NCBI GenBank assembly: GCA_903813345.2 | Contig: CAIIXF020000011.1 | Location: 12,755,754-12,819,753 of the forward strand | Origin: Owenia fusiformis | Lineage: Eukaryota; Annelida; Polychaeta; Sabellida; Oweniidae | Reading direction: 5' to 3' | DNA: 64,000 nt | In this document: positions 11,381-21,885 of the stretch, one piece after another | How positions within the stretch are numbered: the stretch's first letter is position 1 | How the letters are laid out: each line of letters opens with the position of its first letter | The notes under the pieces: model-generated | Seen by the model: only the letters and a program-made list of their open reading frames with translations | Databases searched by the model: none | Told to the model about the DNA's origin: nothing | Position numbers and translations under genes: made by a program

Positions 11381-11800
11381 TAAGGACAGGGTGCATGTTG
11401 GGAAATTTTCTGCATTCCTCAATTGAGTCACATGTTATTTTTCAAACATGAATAACTCCTTCCCCACATTGTCTACATCTTCCAAGTTTGCACAAAGAGT
11501 GCACTTCTGTGCCTAGAAAAGCCTTGTGAGAAGGTTTGTTTTGTAAAATGTATAAAAAATGAGAAAATTCAGTGAAAAAAATTCCTGAAAATTTTCCGAT
11601 TTTTTTCACTGAATTTTCTTGTTTTTTATACACTTTATCAAAACATTCTTCTCACAAGTCTTTTCTAGGCACATAAGTGCACTCTTTGTGCAAAACTGGA
11701 AGATATAGACAATGAAGGGAAGGAGTGATTCTTGTTTGAAAAATAACATGTTACTCAATTGAGGAATGCAGAAAATTTCCCATCATGCACCCTGACCTTA
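11381..11800. mobile_element. Foldback element, 420 bp, almost entirely stem
   Basis: TAAGGACAGGGTGCATG at the left pairs with CATGCACCCTGACCTTA at the right. The two arms of about 195 nt meet near 11590 with little loop. It has no coding capacity. A single-arm relative lies at 9118-9296. Confidence 0.85.
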
Positions 11801-12835
11801 ATACAAGTTTTTACACGCTTAGCACGAGACGGGTTTTCGAAAAATCTGTTATCTGATTCACTCGATTATCGTATGGATATGTGTTTCTGCTGACATTTCA
11901 ACACCACATCACATAGAACTACGATGCAGAATGATAATAAAACACAAAACAACTACTAAATTCCACTTGTTATTTCACAGGAGGTAAAAATGCACACTGC
12001 CTAGATTCTTTGTAAGGGTCGTCAGACATCGGATTGGCCGCCATATTTGAAATGAAAATATCACTTAATAGAGGTCTGCGCATGCCTCAACATTTCGACT
12101 GCAAATACCAAAAGCACATAAATGTAAAGTGATCCGAACATGAACAATATAACTATAAATAGATGGCGTATGGATACAAATCGCTTTCAAAACAAGTTAA
12201 ATGCCATTTTTACATACCACAGATATGTGAATGACTCCAGGCCCGTAGCCTAGATTTGCCAAGGGGGTTAACTTTTTAAAATTTTCCGGGGATTATTCAC
12301 TTAGACAACTTTGCCCTAAAAATGCCCAAAATCACTTGAAAAGTTCTCTGAATGGTGAAAAAACTGCATGATTTTGAATGAATTTTTGAGCAGGGAATGG
12401 GGGCTTCTCTCGACCCCCCCCCCCCCTCCTCCCTGTGGGCCTGGACCCAATGGAATCTAAAATGGGATGGAACACGACTAATAACCACCGATATGTCCTG
12501 AATTGACAAACGATTTCGAGGATGGTAGATGTTAAACATAAGACAGTTATCGGAATATTCATTTGTTTTATAAGCTTTAAATTATAAATTAACACTCCCT
12601 TGAAAAAGAAAATCGCGCAAAAGAATTGCATTATTCTGAGGCCTCATCATCGACCTTACGACGGTCCGCTATCAAGGGGAGGGTGGTTATGGGTTAACAC
12701 ACGTATTTTGGTAAGTTTTAAACATTCTGAATAAATTGAGAGCTTTTGATATTAGTTATTTGATCAACTTGTACGTAATCTTCTAAATAAAAATAGTGTG
12801 TAACATAACGAAAGCTATCAGTGAAAAATCTCCAG
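11801..12835. other. No gene seen
   Basis: Mixed AT-rich DNA with a homopolymeric C run near 12414-12426. The minus-strand ORFs at 12297-12631 overlap each other in two frames across that run and show no domain. Confidence 0.5.
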
Positions 12836-13177
12836 AGGCCGTGAATTCGTACGATCCGGAATCCAATCCGGATAAATTTTGTCATGGCATTGATGCATTG
12901 TGGGATTGATCCTAGAATTAGTCCAAAAATCGGTAAATTCGTACGATCCTGGGATTAATTTCAGAATAAATCTCAATCCACCTTTTGAGGTGGATTACTT
13001 TTTGGATAAATATTCAAATTCAAATGCAAATTGGATACATCTTGGGGATTCCCCCTCATAATCCTCGGATCGTACGAATTCACAAAATAATTTTCGGATT
13101 AGTAATCCAAGATTTATCCCAAAAGATAAAATTTATCTGGATTCAATTGGATTGGGGATCGCCCGAATTCACGGCCT
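12836..13177. mobile_element. 342-bp MITE with 3-bp target duplication (Harbinger-like)
   Basis: Terminal inverted repeats AGGCCGTGAATTCG...CGAATTCACGGCCT, extending imperfectly for about 60 bp, are flanked by CAG on both sides (12833-12835 and 13178-13180). A 3-bp duplication fits PIF/Harbinger-type transposition. An ORF from 12985 merely crosses the element. Confidence 0.8.
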
Positions 13178-13180
13178 CAG

Positions 13181-13716
13181 ATGTGGGATGTAATATCACG
13201 TTAGATTTTAAACCAATTGTAACTTTTAACTGTATTTAGTATCACATGTGCAAGATCTCTTGGTCTAAAATGAAATAGGAATTGCTATATCATATATACA
13301 TTATAAGCCTATCTTATCTTAAATTGACTTTAATTTGGAGATGAACATTATGAAACACAATGTACACATTTTGGAGAGGGTTTACTATGCAACCAAATGG
13401 CTCGCTCCAGGAATCGCTAGATCGGGGTACTTCAAATGATTTGGGGAAAGCATAGATTTCAAATTGGTCACGAAGAAGTCAATATTGAGCAAGTTATGGC
13501 TGTTTTAATTCAAATATAACCATTATTCCGAACCGATCCAGCTTTTGTGTCCAAACCGATCCATTTTCGCTAGCTGAGTTGATAATGAACAGCCGATTAC
13601 AGCGGTGCTACAGTCACTGATTGATGAATGATGTTTACAATTCGGAAGCTATTTATGTCAACTGGGTACAATTCATGAAAATCAATTTAAAAATTGATTT
13701 ATTGCAACAAGACCCT
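13181..13716. other. No gene seen
   Basis: AT-rich spacer between two MITEs, with no repeat or coding signal recognised. Confidence 0.5.
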
Positions 13717-13720
13717 TTAA

Positions 13721-14356
13721 CCCTAGAAGCCCTAAGGGGGGGGGGGGGTCAAAATGACCCCCCCCCCTGTTAAGTTTTTTCCCCATAACTTTTTATTGCC
13801 ATATGGTAGGGTCTTCAAATTTTCAAGAAATGTTTTCTGAAAAAATCAGCAAAATTGTACATAGGGTAATTGATTTATTATGATGTAATCATCAGCTGCA
13901 ATAGACAAAATCGGAAAGGACTAGCACTATTTCTACCATACATGCTATCTTTAGAATAAGATTACACATTCTTTCATCATCATAGTTGTTAAAGTAATTA
14001 CACCAAGTTGTAGATAATTGAATGAAGTATATTTTGGGAAAGTTTGAACATCCTAGCTTTACTAATTTGTTATTAATCTATTATGATGTAATCATCAGCT
14101 CCAATAGACAAAATTAGAAAAAGGCTAGCACTAATTCTACCATACGTGTTGTCTTAAGAATAAAATTACGCAATCTTTCATCATTGTAGTTGTTAAAGTT
14201 TTTACACCAAGTTGTAGATAATTGAATGAAGTACAGGTATATGTGGAAAAAATTGAACATCCTAGCTCTACTAATAAAAAAGTTACAAGGGGGTGCCCTT
14301 TTGACCCCCCCCCCTTAGGTGTTCGTGTGACTATTTTTACCTTAGGGCTTCTAGGG
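13721..14356. mobile_element. piggyBac-like non-autonomous element (636 bp) with TTAA target sites
   Basis: TTAA at 13717-13720 and 14357-14360 flank inverted ends CCCTAGAAGCCCTAAGG. piggyBac elements typically duplicate TTAA and begin CCCTAG. Internally, two direct repeats of about 205 bp (about 13870-14080 and 14080-14280) start at TTATGATGTAATCATCAGCT. Runs of G and C lie just inside each end. No transposase is present. Confidence 0.85.
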
Positions 14357-14499
14357 TTAAAGTACAAGTAATACGATTTCGAAACAACTTTTATCGAACG
14401 CTCTCTAATATCGGGATGATAACCGACAGATTTTAATGAGCATTTAAATGCATGCTTCATTCATTTTATCTGCTCTCTGCATACTGCATGGCTTTTTTA

Positions 14500-14617
14500 C
14501 AGGAAGTTGTATCAAGTTCTTTTTGGCCCTTTGCGGAGGTTTTTGCCCGTCCCGGTGAGAGGGACAGGCAGAAACCTTCGTAAAGGCCCAAAACTAAGGA
14601 CTTGATACCACTTCCTG
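14500..14617. repeat. 118-bp imperfect hairpin
   Basis: CAGGAAGTTGTATCAAGT at the left faces ACTTGATACCACTTCCTG at the right, with further pairing inward (GGCCCTTTGCG with CGTAAAGGCCC-type sequence). It is possibly a tiny MITE or a structured RNA. No evidence of expression. Confidence 0.6.
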
Positions 14618-15521
14618 TGGAATTTTTACTATTGCAGATGTTGGAAAATTTCTTCGCTTAACGAATACCATGTTTTTGATATGAAAATGAGAGAGTAATA
14701 CAGGGATTTTTTTTTATTAATCATTTTTATTTCAAGTTCATATATTATAACATTTAATATCATACAATGAAAATTCATCAAGGTTAATCAATTTAACATC
14801 CTGAGTATCAATGTAAAAGGCAAAGAAATCAACGTTTTAGTTTCAGCTAGTGTATTGATTTAACATGGGGATAAGATTGAATTTAAACCTGCATATCAAC
14901 ATGTGCTATGATGACATGTCATAATGGGGATAGATGCAAAATCCTCATCTCCATGGCCACAGCTAGGCACGAGACAAGAAAGAAAGAACGTAGCCTACTT
15001 ACACGCAGCTAGGCATGAGACAAAAATAATTTAGGATAGAAATCTACTTATATAAGAATCATTCAAAGAAACATTGACATTTTCCATTGATAAATATGGA
15101 AATAAACACAAATAAAAGGTGTAGATGAAACACAATTCAATAACAATGAAAGATTTTTATTATTACTTTAAACTAATAAGAAACAACAACAAGTTCTGAA
15201 AAATGCCATTTGAAAGACGTTTGTACTATCGAAGCAATTAACTTTCGGTAAATGAATTAACGGTTTTTTATAAACCATAATCATAACGTCATTACCTATC
15301 GTAGATAACCGCGTGAAACAAAAAATGACACCAAACCACATAATGTTTCAGATTTTTTGTCTGGACATATTCTGACTTGTTTTTTAGCACATTAAAACGA
15401 CAAGTTCCATTTTGCAACTCCACGTGACGAGAAGTTTCAGATGACTAGCTCACCTAGATGCACATTAATGAGCGTTACAAAATGTGTCGTCTATTCATTT
15501 GCGAGCACAACTGGCTCTTAC
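14618..15521. other. No gene seen
   Basis: AT-rich DNA. A short direct repeat CAGCTAGGCA(C/T)GAGACAA occurs at about 14953 and 15006. Confidence 0.5.
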
Positions 15522-15690
15522 ACAAAAATGACACCCACCTTTTGTAACATAATTTTGGAAATAATGTATAATGATTTTATCAATAACATACATACATTAT
15601 TTTAATTGAATTAAATGGAACATTTCCCTGAAAGTACAAGCCAAAATCATTTACAAAGTTATGTCACAAAAGCTGGGTGGCATTTTTTGT
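15522..15690. repeat. Inverted repeat, ~36-bp arms around a ~100-nt spacer
   Basis: ACAAAAATGACACCCACC (from 15522) pairs with GGGTGGCATTTTTTGT (to 15690). A partial third copy occurs near 15882. Probably a MITE remnant. Confidence 0.5.
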
Positions 15691-16764
15691 ATAGAATTCA
15701 TGCGTGTCTGCAAAGGAATGGACGAAATTTGGAGCAAATGTTGTAATGCTCATAACATTTGATCCACTTGAGCAACGCATCTGAAATTTCTCGAGGTGCT
15801 TTCGCATTATGTCTTCTTCAGATGTGCTGATGGACACATCTATATGTGAATAGACAATTGCAAACAAATTATGCAACGTAAGGTGGATGTCAATTTTTGT
15901 GTTACCCTGTATAATATTTGTCGGATGGCAAACTAAAATGTTTAATGTTCAAGCTTCAGCTATCTATTTGAATATTTATATAAAAAGGCTATATTGTATA
16001 CGAGCTCGTACATCCAAGAAGATGTCAAGCCGAGATGTGTAAAGAATATGTAAATGTACGGTATAGATGAATAAAAAATGTCTAACACAAATTCCTCTTC
16101 TACATGTAATACTCCCTTCAGTGGGGTCTCCTTGCTGCATGCTCAGAAGTTAGCACTTGATTTAAAAATACGACAAAAACATTTTGATCCTAGTCAGATT
16201 ATTCATGCTATAAAGCCAGGATCAGATCGGACGATCAAGTTTTTCAAAATCTGCCTCGATTTTAAAAATTTGGTTCGTATCATCCCTTGTTGTGCCTATA
16301 TTTTTTCTTGAATGTCACACCGGAATACCTTGACAACGGCGACGTTCACCGCCGCATCGATTCTTTAATCGGTTGGTTATCATTGGTTGGTTGTTAGCGT
16401 GTCCTGGTGGGGGGGGGGGTAAACGTTACTTTATTCCATAAATTCTATAAGTGTGTGATGTCCAAATTACCCTCCTTTCGGAGATAAAATGTTTGAGACG
16501 GTAAAGAATAGTCGCGCGTGTTCTTTGCAATTTCGAGAAATATTATATATCTCTGTTTCTGCTTTGAAAACCAACATTAAATCGCACTATGTGTACGATC
16601 TTGGCATTAGAATAAAAGATGCATAATATGCTGGTTAAATTAAGTATTTGAACTTTTCAATATTTTGTGGGCATCGGCACAATGACAAATACTTATTAAT
16701 AATGAGAATACAGAAAGAGCATTTACTTTTACATAATACGGTGTAATTACAAACTTTTGTTATT
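15691..16764. other. No gene seen
   Basis: AT-rich DNA with a run of ten G near 16409. The 77-codon ORF at 16078 has no recognisable content. Confidence 0.5.
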
Positions 16765-19700
16765 ATGTCACAACCATAAATGGTGACATATTGTTATGGT
16801 CTCCAACTTTCTGTGATGGTGGTTGGCATCTGGCCTTCAGCATCTGTGACAAAGAACAGGTCCATTTAACAGACTATTGGTCAACTTAGACTTTTTCCAA
16901 AAAACTCATTCTTCAATTTACTTTTAAAACCGATTGCAAGTTGTAGATAAACCTTTTTTCTTGAGATGTGCAATTTCAAAAAGTGGCATTAGTTTTCAGT
17001 TTCTTTGAAAAATTGGCAGTAAGAACCCCTTTCACAAGGCTGTCTGAATATGGGTACACACTATGTTTACCATCAAAATAATATCAAAACTTATCATTAC
17101 ATAGCATTTATTATAAGGAACATGTGGCATACAAGCATTCGGAGTAGAACATTAACAAAATCTAGCTTTGTATGAAGTTTACCAATGCAAATCTGGAAAA
17201 CATTGTCATTTTTGTTCACTTTGTTATCAAGTTTTAGCATGGTGCTCATTTCCTTTCGTTGAAAATTTAACCATCAGCCCACACTCCCACAAAAAAGATA
17301 TTAAAACTGTATAATGCAGAGACTGTAAGGTAGCTTCTCTGCAAATATCATTTTTGTGGGAGTGTGGGCTCGCCACTAAAACTTAACTTTTGTGATGAAA
17401 ATAAGGCTGACTGGTTTATGTTTTCAATATGGCTGCTAACCTGGGCATACATGTACGCTACATAACTGCATGTACAGATTAGGCCATTCAAAATTAATTA
17501 TATGTTGGCATTCTGATGAAGGGCCTTATATTAAAAACTACAAACCCTTTATTTATTTAAAGGGTTTTATATATTATTTAAAAGTGAAAATGCAATACCA
17601 CATTGTGGCAAAGCAAGTAACACCTCTTGATTTAGATGACCTTGTTAATGAAGACAATACTAAAAGCTTATATACATGTAGTTTTTAATCAATCTTGGAA
17701 CTCATTTCAATACAATATAATTCAAGATCACAATTCCCTCTGTCATTTATATGCACTACAAGTACAGAGTACATGGGAACATTTTGTTTTTTTCTGAAAA
17801 CATAGAATTTAGTGACATTAATTATAAAAAATCTTTGAATGGCCTAAGTGTTTTTCTAAATAGGGAATAAGTAGAAATTATCTTAGGCAATCTTTTGAGT
17901 GTCATGCCATTTATACATGATGCTGCCTTATATTTTATGATATATTGTATATTGAAATTCAAATATGGGAATTGCAAATAACTTTAAAACTAGGTTTCCA
18001 TACAGACATTTAATTTCAAATTCCAATGTAAATGCCAATGGGCATTTATCAAATGTGACCCTATAACTATTTAGAATATGGCAAACATGTTTAGAAAACT
18101 GGCGAGAAGCAATTGAAATAAGAAAATCCATTCTCATGGAAGTGCCCTGTGTGCATTTAATTGCAGCAATATTATCCTAATTGCCCATGGGTATTTAAAA
18201 TAATAATCACATCCCAACTCTTAAAACATGCTTATATTAGGATGCTGTTGGAGTCTCAAAAGGCAACAAGAACATTCATTTTTGAAACAGAAAATTTAGT
18301 CCCCCCAAAATGCCCATATGGGGATTTATTTTCAAGATTTTCATGTAATTGCCCATGAGAATTTATTAAAAATATTTTTATTTCCATTCACATGTCTTAT
18401 TATCAGTCACAATCAAAATTAAGCCAATTGCTTTCATATCTTGTATCAGAAAATGGCAAAATTTTGACAAAAATAGCATCTTTCAAAGTTGACCTTTAAA
18501 CCACCCTAATGTCAAGGTCAAATGTCAAAATTCTCAGAAATCACATTTTAAGTAAATTGTCATACTTCCTCTTCAATTCCATGTCAATATATACTTGTTT
18601 TGTAGGGGGGCTAAAAGAGGGGTTTACCGCCACCTGTCCTTTTTACAACTTCCAATAACTTACAAGTACTGTAACGTTTAAACTGACTTCAATATTTTTT
18701 AGATTTTAACTTCTGAGAACTTGTAGATGATTTTGAAAATTTCAAATCTACTCAGATTTGAACTTCTGAGAACTTGTTGATGATACTGAAAAAATTGAAG
18801 TCAGTCTAAATCCTACATTTTGTTTGTTTTTGTTTGTATTGATCATGCCTGTTGATCGGAAGAAATGAATGGAGGAGGAGTAGCCGATTTTTTACTAGAA
18901 AATTCAACAAATCTGGAAGGTTTATTTTTTAAGAAAAACTTTACAATTGAATGGCTAAATGAATACATGCATGCCACGGGAAAATATGTTACATGTTAGG
19001 TCTTCTAGATTTTTTTTAACTGTCAGGCTTCCAAGATCTATTAAGAAAGGTGCAGCGTCACCAACGTGCAAATGCCAATATTTTTGTTATAAATAAAAGC
19101 AACGGGGGTCTACATGACCTGTTATAGATACTTATAAGTGACATTTTTATCACAAAATTAATGTCATTGCTGTCTTTTTTAAATAACTTTCCATACTTAA
19201 AACAAAAAATAATCTAAAATTAAAATTGAATGGAGGGGGAGGAGTGAACGGAGGGGAGTAATATGTCTTTTAAGTTGAAGAAAACAAAAATTCTTGTATT
19301 TGAAAAATGACCTCAGTACGGTAACAACTGGATGTTACAACTTGAAGAGTGAAAAATAGGGACATTTGGAGTTATTGGAAATAAAGTCAAGTAAAGTTAC
19401 ATATCTTATCATGTCCTCATATTCAGCTTCAAACCTCCCAATTCTATTGGGGCCCCCTCTATTAATTATTGTCTTGGCCTACACTCCATTGCATGTCCTT
19501 TCATCTATGATGCATACCTTTGGCCTTGGCGTTTCGCACTTGCAAATGACATATATAAATGCAGACAATATTTTTATATCACTGCCTGACAAATACATAT
19601 AACAATGTTAGTGGCGTGGATCTCAGATCTCAACAGCAGGTTGAAAAAGGCAACGAATTCTAAACAGGTTACTGCAGTCTCATTTGCTGTGAAGTTCCTT

Positions 19701-20096
19701 CCTGATTTCAGTGATAAATAACAACAATTATACATGTAGCATGGTACACTTTGGGTAGACGTTATCATTCCTGGGTGCCCAAACATCTCAGGAAAACAAG
19801 GTACTCAAATTATATTGATCGTACATCATGGTGCAAATCACAATTTTACTGAGTGTCTTCAAAAAATAATAATAAGGTCATCTTAACATGCAAAATGTCA
19901 TAACCTGCGATTTGTTAGAGATGCTGGCCAAATATTAAGTTCACATTTGACATATAAAAATGAAAAAATCAAGAAAAGAAAAAATCTGACCAAACTTTTC
20001 TTCTGGAAGTTTGGCCATGCTGAAACAATGGCATCCTGTCTTCATTTCCATCTTGTATCCCCAATTGAAAAAATACTCTAATTTTGGTGGTGACAT
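16765..20096. mobile_element. ~3.3 kb element with ATGTCACCACC-type inverted ends, interrupted by a nested segment
   Basis: The left end (ATGTCA at 16765, then GGTGACATATTGTTATGG and GGTCTCC) and the right end (TTTTGGTGGTGACAT to 20096) match, in opposite orientation, the ends of 52711-54672. The block from about 18637 (ACAACTTCCAATAACTTACA) matches 54510-54560. In the second element this block lies next to the end, so about 1.8 kb (roughly 16866-18636) appears inserted here. No transposase recognised. Confidence 0.6.
17277..17371. repeat. Hairpin inside the nested segment
   Basis: AGCCCACACTCCCACAAAAA pairs with TTTTTGTGGGAGTGTGGGCT across a ~50-nt loop. The stem is strong and nearly perfect. 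Confidence 0.75.
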
Positions 20097-20187
20097 AAAA
20101 AACAAACACAACACAGCTGACAATTCAAATCTAATTTAACACAACCCATTGTTGAATAAACACAACACAATAATAATTTTCCAAAAC

Positions 20188-20236
20188 ACTCCTCTCCCTA
20201 AATGGCTAATTGAATTAGCCATTTAGGGAGAGGAGT
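20188..20236. repeat. Perfect 24-bp inverted repeat with a single-base loop
   Basis: Arms 20188-20211 and 20213-20236 are exact reverse complements around G20212. The core is AATGGCTAATTGAATTAGCC. Confidence 0.95.
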
Positions 20237-20739
20237 TTATTGAAAAAGTCTATTCTAATAATGATTATTACAAAATTCAGATCTCTCTAAAACCATGAGG
20301 TGCGATGATATAATTTTAGGAATTTGCTGGAGCATGACATTTTAATATTTACTAAGAAATACATTAGCCTACATGTAGCAATATCTAAGTACAATTTACT
20401 TTTTAACTTGAAATCTACTCCAATTTTTACAAATTTATACAATGGCTATTACATTCACAATTTTGCAGGAACTATTGGAAGCCAGTTGTGATCCAAGTGG
20501 AAGTCATTAAAAACAGGGCAGACATCCTTTACTCCGAAAGATCATTTTTCCATTATAACTGTTTATACTTTCATCCAGATATGTACCATCTTTGAGAATT
20601 TGAGTCATAGATCCCGGCCAGATCATTTTGCAGTATGAGCTCATAGGCTCAGAGAATAATTACTTTCTGATGACACCACATAGTTACAGGACATAGTAAG
20701 TTCAGAATTTGCAGACAGACTGATTCTTTATTGTTTAAT

Positions 20740-21068
20740 ATTTGTTATAAATATGGTGATTCTTTATTATTTGTTAATAAATGTGGTGATTCTAGGATTA
20801 TTTGTAATAAATATGGTGTAGGATTATGTGTTATAAATATGGTGATTCTAGGATTATTTGTTATAAATATGGTTATTTGTTCTAAAAAGGTGATTCTAGA
20901 ATAATGTGTTATAAATATGGTGATTCTAGGATTATTTGTTATAAATATGGTTATTTGTTATAAATGGTGATTCTAGGATTATTTGTTATAAATATGGTGA
21001 TTCTGGGATTGTTTGTTATAAATATGGTGATTCTAGGATTATTTGTTATAAATATGGTGATTCTAGGA
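20740..21068. repeat. 30-bp minisatellite
   Basis: About ten copies of a unit containing ATAAATATGGTGATTCTAGG and ATTATTTGTT, with some shortened units. It lies about 0.7 kb upstream of gene A. Confidence 0.9.
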
Positions 21069-21797
21069 TACAGTATAGGGTGCAAGCACAAACAAAATGT
21101 TTATTGAAATCATGATATATATACATGTGAAACTGATAATTACCATGAGACAGGTGGAACTTGCCAACTAGTTTTTCAGAGACAATTAATTTTCATTTGA
21201 TTTTAATTACATGGCAATTATGTAAACTGGGGTAATGAATTTGATTATTTGAAATCCAACCCTAGAAATATATCCCTCTTAAAAAAATTGATTTTCTTTC
21301 TGACTTATGGAATATAATTCATTTCTCTACAAAAGTTAAACCAGTTAAAAAATAAATATATAAAAAATAAATCAAACATTTGGAAACTAAACTTTTAAAA
21401 TACATATAAAGCCATTAAAATTAAGTTTGATATTTATCTGTTTTGCACCTGTTATTAATGATTGTTCACCTGTAGAATTGCAATTAAAGGTAAGATAATT
21501 ATATATAATCACCTGAGTGGGGAATCAACTACCTGACATGCCCTGGACCCACACTCCTGAATTATGTCATTAGAATCTCTTTTATAAACTGAAAAAAACT
21601 ATTTATCTCAATTTGAGTTTGGATCTGCTTCTTGTTTAAGACATTAAAATGCAAGTCTGAGTAAAAATAGGCCAGGAAATTGATGAAATAAATATGACTA
21701 AGAATAAACATTTCACAGTTTAAGAATAAACAAACTTAAAATGTAGCTTCAACCAGGATAATACTGTTGTCTCGTTGTCTTGGATACATAAAGAACA
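21069..21797 (+). promoter_or_regulatory. Upstream region of gene A
   Basis: AT-rich. It should hold the promoter or 5' UTR. A TATAAA-like word (TTTTATAAACT near 21580) is present, but no diagnostic promoter structure can be defined. Confidence 0.25.
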
Positions 21798-21885
21798 ATG
21801 CTGAAGGAAAGGAAAATTGTGAATAAGATACTATTATGGCTGTTTTTGATTCTTATAAATTCAGTGATGTCAGAGGCTGCATATG
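21798..21885 (+). CDS. Gene A exon 1: start codon and signal peptide
   Basis: ATG to a GTAAGT donor at 21886, ending in phase 1 (one G left over). It encodes 29 residues: a Lys/Arg-containing start and a hydrophobic core, with likely cleavage after the SEA or AAY region. Any 5' UTR or upstream non-coding exon cannot be placed. Confidence 0.82.
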
